Part shown: positions 14,390-25,951 of the stretch, piece after piece | Position numbering within the stretch: the first letter of the stretch is position 1 | Layout of the letters: each line of letters opens with the position of its first letter | Source of the DNA: Polymyxa betae | Lineage: Eukaryota; Endomyxa; Phytomyxea; Plasmodiophorida; Plasmodiophoridae | NCBI GenBank assembly: GCA_003693705.1 | Contig: RBZT01000409.1 | Span: forward strand, 57,514 to 121,513 | Direction of reading: 5' to 3' | Length of the DNA stretch: 64,000 bases | Notes under the pieces: generated by a model | Told to the model about the DNA's origin: nothing | Databases searched by the model: none | The model's input: only the letters and a program-made list of their open reading frames with translations | Made by a program: the position numbers and the translations under genes

Positions 14390-16619
14390 TCAGCTGATCC
14401 TGCAGGAATTGAGCCTAGAAGACGTTCGTAAATAGAACGGAATATGAGCGCGAAGGATCGCACTGACCCGTTCCTGAAGCTGCCGGAGCCCATCGGCATA
14501 TAGCTGCTTGGCTTCATGCCAGCTCTCGCGAAGTCGTACGATCTCCAGCTCTAAACCGTTGGGTTTGATTTCGGACAGATCATTATTGACCGGAATTTGG
14601 TCGAAAGAGAGCCGTTTTCCGCGGCTGGTTTTGAGCAGTTCGGATTTGAGCCATTCTGTGCCGTAATGAGATTGGCAAAAGAACGTATAATAGATACTAA
14701 CCGGCGTTACTATTTAATCGCTTAAACTGTTGCTCAAGACGGGCATGTGCCGATCGGCTTAGATCCAGGCAGCGCTCCAGATTGCTGATGTCTAGCTGAT
14801 CGGAAACTCTCTGCTGTTCGGCAACACGACGATCCCAATCAGTGAACAGATCCTGTACAAGCTGGGCTTGATGCGATTCGAGTAATGAGATTTTGGACTT
14901 CTGGGTTTCAAGCTGATTCTTCAATTCTGCGTACTCAACGCGCTGCAAAATTCTTTGGAAAAAAAGGTGAAAGAAACAGTGTTACATACGAGATGTTCGT
15001 AATCGGAAGCAATCTGCTGCAGCATGCTAATTTCTTGCTGTAATTTAGCGAATAGTAGACGATCACAAGCGCCTTGTTTAATCTTCGCCTTCAAGGTGTC
15101 AATTAGTTTATCATCAGCGCAGCTCTTATCGATTATGATCTTCATCTTGGCCTTGACCGATACGACCTGTTCTTCGAGAGTTCGATTTCTGGCAACGCCA
15201 GCCTCGCATCGGGTCTTCATTGCAGCCAGAAGCTGCCGAAGTGCCATCACTTCGTTGATAAGCTGATCCCGTTCATTGTTCCTTTCCTGCTGCATCTTGG
15301 TAGCATCGTATTTTGGGCTCTGAATTGGTTTCGATTAGCTGAGAGTTAGGCAGAAGCTGCTCCTACCGGTTTACTAGATTGCTGCGAATGTTGGATACGA
15401 TCAACTCCTTCGGCGTCAGTTCGGCGTTGATGCTGTTTAAGTTTAGCTGACAGACGAGCAATTTCAGCTGCTCGCCCCCTCCAGTTTGATTGAGTCCCGC
15501 TCAAAGCCTTTTCAACGCCTTCATCTGAACCAATTTCGGCTTTCAGAACGCGCTTCAACGACCTGAATAAAAATTGGTTATTAACTGTTTAACTCGAAAC
15601 AAGAACCGGAAACCGCACAAGATTTCGTTTTTCAAAGCAGAGATCTGTAGCTCAGCCGATGCCAAACGAGCCGACTTCGCTTTATACTTGGACTTCCATT
15701 GTTTGAGTTCGACTTCATTCTCGGCTGCGGGTTTTTTCTCCACTTCGGAATTTGCACCGATTATCTGACCCAACAAAAATGGAACTTATTCGTGATCGCA
15801 CGATGGACGATACCATCAGAAAAGTCGAAGTGGAACAATCCAAATACAAACATTGTGATTGACAGTAAAAAAGAAGAGTTACCTCACGAAATTGTTGAAC
15901 TTGGGCTGTTAGTCGTGCATTCTCAGCAGTAGCACGAGTCAGAGATAGACGAAGTGCTCTATTCTGTCATTAAAATGTTACTACAAGAAGTGTAACAAGA
16001 GTTTGAACGATTACCTTCTGTGTGACATCTAGGGCGCATTCGTGAGCATCGCTTGATAACGCTGATGTCAACTCTTGACGCAGTGACGCGATTGTATCGT
16101 TTAGCGAATCGATCATGGAATCTTTATTCTCAATTCCCGATTGCAAATTTTGAACCTGATACTTTGTAAGAACATCGTCTATTATCATGACTTGATTCTC
16201 CATGCTCAAGTCATATCTACGAAAAAAGCTAAAAGCTCTGGTCTTATATCTCATACCTGCTCTTGCAGCTCATTCATGGTACCATATTTATCCCAATCAA
16301 ATTCGCTTGCTAATGCATTCAATTGATGTTCACTCTGAATTAGTGTCACGATGAAGAAAACAGAAAAACGTCGTGAAATCATACTCCATCAGCAACGTCG
16401 TATTTAGTATCGTTTCCTTCACTAAGAACTCAATCAGAATGAGGAATGAGCGATCAGAATCGTGAATCACCGCTCAAGGTCATCCAGGTCGGATTCGGAT
16501 GATGAAGAATTGAAATTATCGGGAAGTTGATGATCAAACTCGCCCTCGCTGGAGAATGCCTCGACATTGACAAACACATCGATGGCGTCCTGAACCAGGC
16601 CAGATGTCATCCCGTTCAT
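14390..16619 (-). CDS. Long coiled-coil protein, unknown function
   Basis: A multi-exon gene whose product is nearly all coiled coil, with heptads rich in Leu, Gln, Glu and Arg. The start ATG at 16619 opens a 50-residue acidic Ser-rich leader (SSSSESDLDDLE). A 49-nt phase-2 intron and then a 50-nt phase-0 intron lead into SEHQLNALASEFDWDKYGT, and coiled-coil exons continue at about 16.0-16.2, 15.6-15.8, 15.3-15.55, 14.9-15.3 and 14.5-14.95 kb. The stop is at 14390. It sits upstream of the CCDC81-like and dynein genes on the same strand, so a centriolar or axonemal role is tempting but only inferred. I recognise no named family. Confidence 0.6.
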
Positions 16620-16781
16620 TCGACAATCAACTCGTCACACAACCATCAGATAGAAAGGCTAAAACCCGTTTTGCTGCAGACTTGGCCGAATTTGGAAAAC
16701 ATCACTTAGATTGATCTTCATCGACGTTATCAGTTTAATGCAGCAGGCGGTTTATTCTGAAACGAGCAAAGAAAAAAGACG

Positions 16782-17598
16782 TTATGCGTCACAGTTAGCT
16801 GCTGATATCCCCTCCGACGGTATCTGATCCGCTTGGCGACATTGACCATTGGTCAGATGTTCGATATTAACGAGGAGAAACCCGAATAAAATGCACGATG
16901 ATCCCAACAAATACAATGACGAAGGGATCAGTGCGTTAAATATGCCATCAAATAACATTGCCAAGGGGATGGAAGTTGATAATCCAACCTAAAAATGAAA
17001 ATTAAACGGTCGTCATTTTGCCGTAATGAGAAGTTACGGTTGCAATTACAGGCGATGTCATCATGGTAGATTTAGCCCAGAGATAATCGCTTATTAATGA
17101 GATCACGCCATTTAAGAGCATTGCAACCAGAGCCGTAGTTGACAATGGCGGTATTGTGTGCAGTCTACTATAATGCAGAATCGCTAATACAGGTATACCC
17201 AGCCAGAGTACATACTGGCCCATCCAACCGAAAAACGATGAGAACGAGATTCTGTGATAATCATCACCAATGCTTTTGGTCAGCATTACGCTATACAGAC
17301 TGCAAAATATAGCAGAGAGAAGAGCGGCAATGTCACCCAATAGCGATGATTGTTGAAAAGATGATGTTGACGAGGAATCATGAAGCGAGATGATAAAGGA
17401 TCCGGCTATGGTTGCCATCACACCAGAAACCTTTAGAGCCGAGAAATCGTGATTGATGAGAAGTTTGGCGATAATGAGTGTGAATACAGACGATGTTGAT
17501 GATAGAACCGTATTGGAGCTCAATGTCGTTTTTGCCAACGACCAATTACACGTATAGCCCATCGCTAGCCATAAAATGACAAATTTGGCGCTCAACAA
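16782..17598 (-). CDS. SLC35F5-like drug/metabolite transporter, 5' part not found
   Basis: Multi-span EamA/SLC35F protein of an endomembrane. Visible segments include the family motif around LSSNTVLSSTSSVFTL, several hydrophobic helices, and after a 49-nt intron (16989-17037) the signature VGLSTSIPLAML. Family members normally have about ten helices; here the first pair is missing and no ATG lies near 17598. The exon opens just after an intron-like CTCTCAG acceptor, so earlier exons may exist at 17.6-18.1 kb, but I could not find membrane helices there. Either the 5' exons are cryptic or the copy is truncated. Substrate unknown. Confidence 0.65.
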
Positions 17599-17616
17599 CC
17601 GTATCTGAGAGAATGT

Positions 17617-18150
17617 TTAGCAATAGCTATTTCCTAAAGGGATGGGGGCTCCTCCAGAATTACAGCCAGTCCTAGTGAAATTCACGCAACCCGCTGCCCT
17701 GGCAGGATCGGGATTTAGAAAACCTCCCTTATGAGTCATGATGAAAGTAGATAGACAACATGCATTATCTGCTAACCTGATTTTTATCGATGCAAGCCCG
17801 TTTTCAGGCCTAATAGCATCTTCCGCTTTCGATATCGATACTATAGCTACATCAAGTTTCAGTTTCTGAAAATTGGATTCCATTCGAACTACATAGTGCT
17901 GCGTCCATCTGGAGAAATTTCTGCTAGCAGGTATCACAGATGCATTGAGAAACATCATTTATTAGTCCAGGATTTTCAAACCGTCTATGTTCAATAGATG
18001 ATATCCAGCTCTGTAATGCTGCCTTTCAAGTAGAATACGTCCTTCTGTTCCATTCAAACGGTGTCACATAGGCCATAGAAGAAGTATAAGATTATATAAT
18101 GGCATCGCTCATTTCCACTCAAAAACCAATCAATGTCTTCTGGCTAAACG
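17617..18150 (-). other. Unassigned open reading stretches between SLC35-like and F-box genes
   Basis: Two consecutive same-frame open stretches on the minus strand (about 17970-18070 and 17617-17958) are separated only by tandem stops. The second could give a 113-residue Cys-containing peptide starting MMFLNASV. Neither resembles a family I know, and splice models through the stops are possible but not convincing. They may be exons of a small gene, the missing 5' end of the transporter, or noise. Confidence 0.25.
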
Positions 18151-18172
18151 TTTTGCCGTCAGAATGGGCTAT

Positions 18173-19777
18173 TTAATCGTAGCGTATTATCAGCTTCGTT
18201 AAACCTGCCGTTGAATGTCCTGGTTGGATGGGAAATGCAGCGAAATTGATGCTGTTAAGATTATAAGCTGGCGACTGGAATCTCTTATGGTTATGCTCAT
18301 ACATATCAAGAAGCAGCCACAGAATGCATATCAGGACGAGCAGGAAAAGCAACCCGACCATGATCTTGAGCTTCAAACGTTTGAGATTATCATCAACTTT
18401 TTCCAAGACTAGGCATGGACTACGATTAGAAGCCACATTGGCAGCTGCCAAATTTGAAGTATATGGCAAAAATACTGCCTTAGCCGCTGTGAACTTAGTT
18501 GGGCGATATATTACAAGGGCGCCCAGGCTATCATACTGGCCCACCTTATGAGAGGTCACAAGACCTGCATATATGTCTACGACTTTTGTCATCTCAAACA
18601 GGTTGTTAGCAGAAGAAGCCTCATGCAACACCATCAGCGAACCATCTAACGTAACTTGCAGATTGGTTGTATCTATCCATGCAGGATCGAATTTGATACC
18701 AGTAGAAGAACCATCAATCAGAGATGTGGGAGGTTGATTTTGCATGAAAATGATGTCATTAGTAAAATGTGGAGTTGACATTCTCATCTCGAGAATGTTT
18801 ACTAGCTGACTAGAATGGATGCTGAAAATATTGACCATCATTGTGTCCTCTGCATCTGAATGATTTCTCCATGGACAACATGCGATGACATAATTTTTTG
18901 TTAAGGCAAATCGTGATTGGTCTGATCGCTCCCAATCCAAAGTTAGAATCTTGGAAGCCTTGCCACCGGAGAAAGGAAGATACCAGACATCAAGTTCGGC
19001 TGTACTGGAGACCAATATTCGATTATAAGCATATGCCTCCAGGTTTTGCTGATTCACAAGATTGATGATATGGTTTGGAAGAAACTCCTGCTGGCATCCT
19101 CCAGTCTCTATGAGAGCTTGAATACAGAAAAATCCAATTTGGTTCAAAATGTAGTCCTCTGAAACATATGTCCTGATTAGGGGAATGAAAGTGCATTCCT
19201 CAAAATTGGTGCCTATTGCTGCAATTCCAGAAATAAGTAGATCAGTGACCTGGAAAGGGCCACACGTCCTTCTTGTAATGACATCGACCACTGAAATCTC
19301 GTTCATCTCGGCCTGCATTCTAATATGGTTGAAAACAATATGTTGACCAAATCGGAATGCATAAAATTCGGTATGTGGCGGCTGACTTTGAGGATATCGC
19401 TGGCAACTTAAAACTCTCGATCGATCAGTAGGGCGCCACAGTTCATTATCGCCATGATGTAAGATATCTTCAGCTGAGTAGCGTGACCAATCAGAAGCTT
19501 CGAATCGAGTCAAGAATTGAAATGCCGACTTCCAATCTATTTTATCCCCAATGTTTGCATTCAGTCGTTGATGTTCAAGAAGTCTGCTGCAGATTTGAAA
19601 CCAGATGGCATTAGAAACAGGAACAGACTTTAAGCGATCGTGCCATGAGCGACACAATATCTCATGCTGGACAATAGTACAGATATCTAGGAACGAGTAG
19701 ACCAGACCAAAGAGCTCATCGGGCAGTTGCCAGAAGATGAAAGAGCTGGGAGCTGTAAGTGGTATGTAGACGTGCAT
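18173..19777 (-). CDS. F-box protein with C-terminal transmembrane anchor
   Basis: A single 534-residue exon. Residues ~15-50 read WQLPDELFGLVYSFLD followed by a CRSWHDRL-type helix, the classic F-box that binds SKP1 in SCF ubiquitin ligases. The middle is hydrophilic with propeller-like beta segments but no repeat I can name. Near residues 478-500 a strongly hydrophobic run (IMVGLLFLLVLICILWLLL) is flanked by Lys/Arg and His, a likely single membrane span, leaving a ~35-residue tail. This would tether the ligase to a membrane. ATG 19777 is the only start before the F-box. The substrate cannot be told. Confidence 0.75.
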   Translation of the reverse strand: MHVYIPLTAPSSFIFWQLPDELFGLVYSFLDICTIVQHEILCRSWHDRLKSVPVSNAIWFQICSRLLEHQRLNANIGDKIDWKSAFQFLTRFEASDWSRYSAEDILHHGDNELWRPTDRSRVLSCQRYPQSQPPHTEFYAFRFGQHIVFNHIRMQAEMNEISVVDVITRRTCGPFQVTDLLISGIAAIGTNFEECTFIPLIRTYVSEDYILNQIGFFCIQALIETGGCQQEFLPNHIINLVNQQNLEAYAYNRILVSSTAELDVWYLPFSGGKASKILTLDWERSDQSRFALTKNYVIACCPWRNHSDAEDTMMVNIFSIHSSQLVNILEMRMSTPHFTNDIIFMQNQPPTSLIDGSSTGIKFDPAWIDTTNLQVTLDGSLMVLHEASSANNLFEMTKVVDIYAGLVTSHKVGQYDSLGALVIYRPTKFTAAKAVFLPYTSNLAAANVASNRSPCLVLEKVDDNLKRLKLKIMVGLLFLLVLICILWLLLDMYEHNHKRFQSPAYNLNSINFAAFPIQPGHSTAGLTKLIIRYD

Positions 19778-19797
19778 TTGAGCAATGCTATAATACT

Positions 19798-20142
19798 TTA
19801 TAATATGATAAGTAGATAGGAGTAGTGGTTAACTATCGTAGGATTCTGTGGGACTTCTACTGTAGTTGCAACGTATCCCTCTTGCATGCCGTGGTTAACT
19901 CTGTATGTTTTATACACACTAGTTCGGATTAGACTGGATTCGACTAGTTTGTTTATATCAACGGGTGCTGCTGTCTCCATAGCTCAAGGCCTGAGGTACA
20001 CCGACTTGTCGCCTCAGTGATCCTCAGGAGCTCCTATCTCCTTTTCCAAAGCTTGTGGTAATCACCCATAGAGATCACTTCTGTGACGTGCCCTGTTTAA
20101 AATCAGATTACAAAACGCGCTTGTACAGCCGCACTTGAAATC
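19798..20142. other. Intergenic region with one small minus-strand ORF
   Basis: Lies between two divergent genes (F-box minus, ABCG plus), so it should hold both promoters. A 60-codon minus-strand ORF (19980 to 19798, starting METAAPVDIN) could be an upstream exon of the F-box gene, but no GT-AG pair joins it in frame. I see no tRNA or other structured RNA. Confidence 0.3.
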
Positions 20143-22363
20143 ATGACGGATATGGAGATGAAGCAGATTGTTAATGGAGACGGCGACAAAGGGATTAGAC
20201 TAGAATGGAGCCATGTTAAACTCGAGATTCCGATCCCAGGCGGGTTACGTTACATTCCAAAAGGTCCAGCTCAGAAGCGAGAAATATTACGAGGTGTGAG
20301 CGGATCAGTAAATCCTGGTCAAATGGTTGCCATTATGGGAAGTTCGGGTGCTGGCAAATCCACACTACTCAATGTTCTTGCTGGTCGCATCGGTGTTGGA
20401 GAAATTTACGGCAGTATCTTGTCGAATGGGGAGTATCGAGAACCTCGAAATTGGAAGAAGACGGTGGCATTCGTCGAGCAAGATGACCTCATGCTATCAA
20501 ATCTAACTGTACGGGAGACGTTGACATATGCAGCCATGTTTCGTCTACCAGGCTCTATGTCTAAAGACGAGAAAGTTGCCCAAGTCAATATTATCATCCA
20601 GCAGCTTGGATTGCAGAAATGCGGTAATCGCTTCCTAGTTGTATTTTCAATAGAATCAGAATCTCAGAGTATTTTAGCGGATACGAGAATCGGCAGCACG
20701 GATGGACCACGTGGAATCTCAGGGGGTGAACGCAAACGTGTCTCAATTGGAATTGAACTGGTCTCCGATCCCAAGCTGCTATTCTTAGACGAGGTTCAAT
20801 ACTGGTTGTGAATTGAAGTTGCATGTCGCTCTAACGCGTATTGCAGCCGACTTCTGGCCTAGACGCGTTCACTGCGGTCTCGATCTTGGAGACGGTGAAA
20901 AAGATCGCAGTTGATAAGAAAAAATCGGTGCTGTGTACTATCCATCAGCCAAGAACCGAGATATTACAATTGTTTGATGCAATTATTCTGTTAAGTGATG
21001 GGAAGGTCGTGTTTAGTGGTTCTGTTCGTGATGGAATCGATTACTTCACGTCACTCGGACTGCCATGCCCACCGCTCACGAATCCCTCTGATTTCTGGCT
21101 TGACGTTATAACACCGGATTTCCGTTCGGATGAACGGCATGAAGCATCACTGAAAACGATACAGATGCTGCATGAGCGCTGGCATGAGCGCATCAACGAC
21201 CAGCCGAAGACAACGAAGCTGATTCAGGACGCACCCTTTCCGAATCGATGCGAAAGGAGCGAATGGCCAAATTCAGCTTTTACTGAGTTCTTGATGCTAC
21301 TGGGACGTGATCTGAATCAGCAGATTATTAGGAGTCGACCAAATGTAATCGCTACGTTAGTTCAAGTCGTTGTTATCACTACAATTGTATGTGAGAGCGC
21401 TACCTGTAGCCCAGACCATCTAAATACTGTCATATTGCGATTAGATCTCGGCTTTATTCTGGCAAGTAGATAACACCATGTCCGGAATCGCCAATCGAAT
21501 TGGTTTCATGTAGGCTAACATCCGAATCCAAACACTTTTTAAACGGTGCCGTTCAGGTTTATGATTACTGTCAATAATGTTAGGCTGAACACGTGAGGGG
21601 TTTACAGGTTTGCTGATCTGAGGCACGTAGTCGTTTAATGTCATCTTTCCGATTATCGCTAGTATAACAATGGTCAAGTACGCGTCGTGTTGGCCCCTGA
21701 GTGTCTGCTAATGTGATCTAGGGCACTGATTCGGCGTGAACGTTCCTCGGATACGTACAGGGTACAGTCAGCGTTTGCATCCCAAATCATTGTAGGCTCA
21801 ATTCAACCGTTACTTGGCGGTCTGCTCATGACATGTATTGTCTATTGGACTGTTGGCTTGAAGCCTGAATTTTCAAATTTCTGTGTTTTCGTGGGCGCCC
21901 TATTATTGCATATTCTCACGATGAATTTCATGTAATCACCGGTTTGTAACGATTGAAAATTATCGCTGACCTCTCAATAAGTGGGACCATGATCGGCGCT
22001 GCCGTCCCTACTGCCTTCGTCGGGCACTCAGTTGCACCTCTTTTCATGATGGTCATGTTGCTATTCGCTGGATTATTGGTTAATACTGGTTCTATTATGA
22101 ATGGAATATCCTGGATTCGGTTTATATCGATTATGAGATATACCTTTGGAACTCTGCTCCGAAATGAATTCACAGGGACAAAATTTCAATGCTCCGGCCC
22201 TGGATGTCAACCCGATGGCGATTCGGTACTGAATTCCCTCGATCTCAACGAATTTCAGATATGGCAGAACTGTCTCGCTAATGCATGTTCGGCTGTCATC
22301 TATCTGATCATTGCTGGGATTTTGTTCGCTAAACGAACTAAACCAAACATGAAGTTACGTTAA
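20143..22363 (+). CDS. ABCG-type half ABC transporter
   Basis: ABC half transporter of the White/ABCG2 group, acting as a dimer at the plasma membrane or an endomembrane. The nucleotide-binding domain comes first: Walker A GSSGAGKST, signature ISGGERKR and Walker B LLFLDE leading into PTSGLDAF. The membrane domain then includes NRIGF, an ALIRRERSSDTYRV block typical of ABCG and several helices, ending KPNMKLR. All exons join in frame with seven short introns: 20624-20677, 20794-20846, 21387-21444, three between about 21.51 and 21.72 kb, and 21932-21981. A Cys-bearing extracellular loop (SGPGCQ) lies before the last helix, as in ABCG2. Substrate unknown. Confidence 0.92.
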
Positions 22364-22758
22364 AGATGCTCAGCTTCACAACTTCTCACTTTCACGGTTT
22401 GTCAAGTGAATAAATCAGTCGAAGTCACAACATTCAAGATTGAATTCAAGCAGATTCTCTATTTTCAGTAAGAATCTAGTAAGAATATAAAGTAGGACGT
22501 ATGAGACGTTTTGAGCGATATTGTTCTGCGATTCTAATCATTTCCAAATGGTTTAAACACATTGTAAACGCTATCTGCGGGTTCCATTGTTATGTCTGTG
22601 CATCTTCTGGCAAGAATTGAAAACTGGAAGCTGCATCAATTTAGCTTTGAGTAGGTTTTCTTATAATCTGACTACTATGAATTCCATTCTCAAATGACAT
22701 TCCGTAACTAGATTGAAGATACACCGATGACGATCAATAAAAGTTTGACGTTCTCCGA
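22364..22758. other. Intergenic spacer
   Basis: AT-rich spacer between two tandem plus-strand genes. It should hold the ABCG 3' UTR and the next promoter. I see no ORF, RNA gene or clear repeat. Confidence 0.4.
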
Positions 22759-24528
22759 ATGACTCTTGTAAAATTTCTGCTTCTGAATTCGAAAGATCTG
22801 GTCGGAAATATCTTCAATCATTCGTATAAGATATTTATTGAGGGCGGTGGGTCGTGCAAGCTGTTTGAGATGATCGGAGATGTTAACGGCCCACCTCCGT
22901 CATCACGCGACAACGCCAATGAATTAATGCTGTCACCCAGATATCGCAATCGCTTGACCTTCCAAGCTATCGAAGCCGGTTCGATCGTGAAGAATCTGGC
23001 AACCAATCGGCAATCAACATATGGTATTAACTGGGCTCTGAAGCAATATGAGGACCCGCAACAGCAGGCGACCATGATGCTATCGCCTCGAGCGTCGAAT
23101 CATATTGCCGAGCTCGAGAAACTGATTGATACAACGGTCAGTAGGAAGAAAGTCGAAAAGATTGTGGCCGATAAAAATCTCGCGATAGCGCCCGATATGA
23201 AAGAATGCCAGGGCGTCTGTGGTCTAGATTTAGACCGTTGGACCGAGCAGTGGCCTGATGAATGGCGTCATGGTAATGGTCATGGCCCTGTACCTGATGC
23301 TATTAGATCACTACCTGATTCTATTCAGCTTATTGATGATATTGAAAGATGGCTTCTACAACAAGAACAGGAAGAGACAGTGACTATAACGGCAGAACCC
23401 GTTGTAGAATCAGGCGGCCTCCAACACGTTACATCTGTAATATCTGCTAATGTTACTGCTCCAGATTCCTCTATAGAGAGACAAGTTCAGGGCAAAGTCA
23501 CAAAAGTAGAGACAAGCAATGTCAAACGACCATTGAGAGATGTTGTGCCAGGATATCGACATCGATTATTGACATCACCATTACTCTATACACCAGCTGG
23601 ATTTGGGCCGTATGCAGTTCAGACCATCACCTTGCCAAAGCCGAGGGCGCAGTCGACGAAATCGGTTGCCTCCAAGCCGCCGAGATCAGATCCAATTGTC
23701 AGCGACTACGTCGTTGTCAATAATCATCATGTAAAGCGTCGACGGGTTCGTAAAATGAAGCGCAGATCGAGTGAGGCTGATGATGTTGTCACTGAATTAA
23801 GTTCTATAAGTGATCAATGGACTACACCACCAATGTCACGATCAATGACATCAAGAAGGGCGTCTCTTTTTGCCAATAGAAAATCGTCGATCGCGACATT
23901 AATCGAATCGCAACGCGGCTCCGAACGTAAACCAAAAGCTCGAATCGCTCATGGTCGCTTGGAGTTCGTCATCCCTGAATCTACAGACGAGTCTGTGAAT
24001 GGACCTGTGCAAATGCGATCCGAATCTGTTTCGAAACTGACCGCCTTACAAAGATATCGCCTCAAGATGCAGCATCGGAAGAAATTACGTGAGGATAGCG
24101 AGAACTTTGTCGACGAGCTCGAGAAGCAACTCGATAAGAGCGAGATTCGAGCCCGGTTTCTAAATCCAGTTCATGAGCCCAAATTCAGGCAGCATTTTAT
24201 GCAGCATTCACAGTCGACAATCATGAAGTCGTTGAGTGGCGAGGCACAGAGATTCCTGTACTCAGAAAGTAAAAATAAGACACGGCACGTTCAGATCGAG
24301 CAGAGACAGCCACGTCGTGAGATCCATAACGCGTTGCAACGTATTGATCAAGTTCACGCCCGACGACAACATCATCGCGACATGTTAGAGCAGCAATATT
24401 TACTTAGTTTACGACAGTTTAATGTCACCGAGGCATTAGCAGCCACTCATGAACGTCTGCAGAGATATCGACGTGAGACAGAACGCCTGCAAACCGAACT
24501 CCATACGAATAAAATCCTAAAATCCTAA
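22759..24528 (+). CDS. Hypothetical basic protein with C-terminal coiled coil
   Basis: Single-exon 589-residue ORF. The start is either ATG 22759 or a downstream ATG near 22870 (MIGDVNGPPP), which better matches the hydrophilic composition after it. The middle is Ser- and basic-rich, with an RRRVRKMKRRSS cluster that could be a nuclear signal. The last ~170 residues are a charged helical region rich in Arg, Gln and His (LQRYRLKMQHRKKLR, IHNALQRIDQVHARRQHHRD). No family recognised; cytoskeletal and nuclear roles are both possible. Confidence 0.6.
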   Translation: MTLVKFLLLNSKDLVGNIFNHSYKIFIEGGGSCKLFEMIGDVNGPPPSSRDNANELMLSPRYRNRLTFQAIEAGSIVKNLATNRQSTYGINWALKQYEDPQQQATMMLSPRASNHIAELEKLIDTTVSRKKVEKIVADKNLAIAPDMKECQGVCGLDLDRWTEQWPDEWRHGNGHGPVPDAIRSLPDSIQLIDDIERWLLQQEQEETVTITAEPVVESGGLQHVTSVISANVTAPDSSIERQVQGKVTKVETSNVKRPLRDVVPGYRHRLLTSPLLYTPAGFGPYAVQTITLPKPRAQSTKSVASKPPRSDPIVSDYVVVNNHHVKRRRVRKMKRRSSEADDVVTELSSISDQWTTPPMSRSMTSRRASLFANRKSSIATLIESQRGSERKPKARIAHGRLEFVIPESTDESVNGPVQMRSESVSKLTALQRYRLKMQHRKKLREDSENFVDELEKQLDKSEIRARFLNPVHEPKFRQHFMQHSQSTIMKSLSGEAQRFLYSESKNKTRHVQIEQRQPRREIHNALQRIDQVHARRQHHRDMLEQQYLLSLRQFNVTEALAATHERLQRYRRETERLQTELHTNKILKS

Positions 24529-24629
24529 ACCCTTTATGCCGGCTGTTTATGCATCTGCAAAGAAAAACGGCGCTGCCCAGGCTGTGGCAGATCAATATCA
24601 CCAGATCCGGAGCTGATCTTCGAACGAAT

Positions 24630-25877
24630 CTATTTGTGACGATTGATATGAAGATTAGAGATGCAGTATAAATTACAGACCAAAGCTAAGCGTTGTCGTG
24701 CTTGGATGGTGATGGTATTGCTAGGACCAATCTCTCGGGAATAAGTCTCAATAAATGATTGCAAAATGGGAATGGAACTCTGCCATATCTTCATCTGCAT
24801 CATGAGCGGCATCTCTATTTGCAGCGATTCCAACTTCTTTGCAAATGATTTAATCTCCTGAAGACCAATGATGGAATTAGTAGGGTCAGAACATTGTCAT
24901 TTCCAACCTGTAATGTTCGTGGACCTCGTGATAGATGGATTTCGCCCTGTATTGATCTTCGACCTTGACGTTCATTACGATTCTCAGTTGGTAATCGTGC
25001 ACGTAACGCCCATTCCTTCATCTTTACACCGATAAATTTATTACGATATCGTCGTATTCTGGAGATTGCTCAGAAACAGTATTATTAACATTCGTGATTC
25101 CCTACTTTGAGCAACTCGTTCTATAACGAAATTTAGCAATACGTCGAGCTTGCATCCAGATAGTCCAGGCCCAGAAAGCACGACGAACACGTTCATGCGC
25201 TTTCGTCTTCATTGCCAGATAATACCAGCCTGCCTCATTAAACTGAATACCAGATTGCATTAGCGACATTCTGGCAATGTGAATCCGTCCCATACCGGCT
25301 CATGGCGTTCAGTGAATGCAGCCGCATTCAGATCTGTGAATGAATGACGACGAACTAGATGGAATCTGGTCACTACGGATTGGCGTCGCTCGAGGGCCGG
25401 TACGATTTCGATGCTGAAAGGTGATGGAGCGTTATTGTAGATGAGATCAATAGCGCCGACCATTGATGGACGTATTAGCTTATCTGTATCCTGACCGCCA
25501 GCCAATCCCTTCTCTGATTCACCTTCTCCATCGGATGATAAAGCTGATGAGAGAGCATCTCTCAACTCTTCGCTTTCATCGTCGCTTAAGAAGTGTTCAT
25601 CGGGATTGAACCGTTTTGAGAGAGTTTTGACAAGCAGTCCAGGTGGTCCAGCTTTTGGTTGTGATAAGCTGCGGTTGTGCCCTGATGAACCACGATGTGC
25701 TTTCTGGTCATTGGAATTTCGCCGAGATCCAGATCCTACAGAGGAACGTTGAGATGGGGATAACAAGGACTGAGACGCGGTTGGATCTCTTGCAGCATCT
25801 CGTGGCTGGATTATTGAAGGATTTGGCTCAGGAGTTACTGATAGAGATAATCTTCGTGATTTCTTTGCTGATGACAT
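24630..25877 (-). CDS. Hypothetical Ser-rich protein with Trp/Arg-rich helices
   Basis: I could splice the gene fully in frame. Exon 1 (from ATG 25877) encodes a Ser/Arg-rich disordered N-terminus followed by an acidic stretch. A 53-nt intron then joins HEP to FNEAGWYYLAMK, a 47-nt intron leads to IRRYRNKFIG, and a 51-nt intron leads to EIKSFAKKLES, with the stop at 24630. The middle helices (RAFWAWTIWMQARRIAKFRYR) alternate Trp and basic residues like SFI1- or IQ-type centrin/calmodulin-binding helices. That similarity is suggestive only. Centrosome or basal-body function would be inference. Confidence 0.55.
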
Positions 25878-25951
25878 GGTGGATGGAGCCTTGTCTGAGA
25901 CTGGTATTATAGATTACACATTATCACTGCATGCATGTATAGTGATCACAT

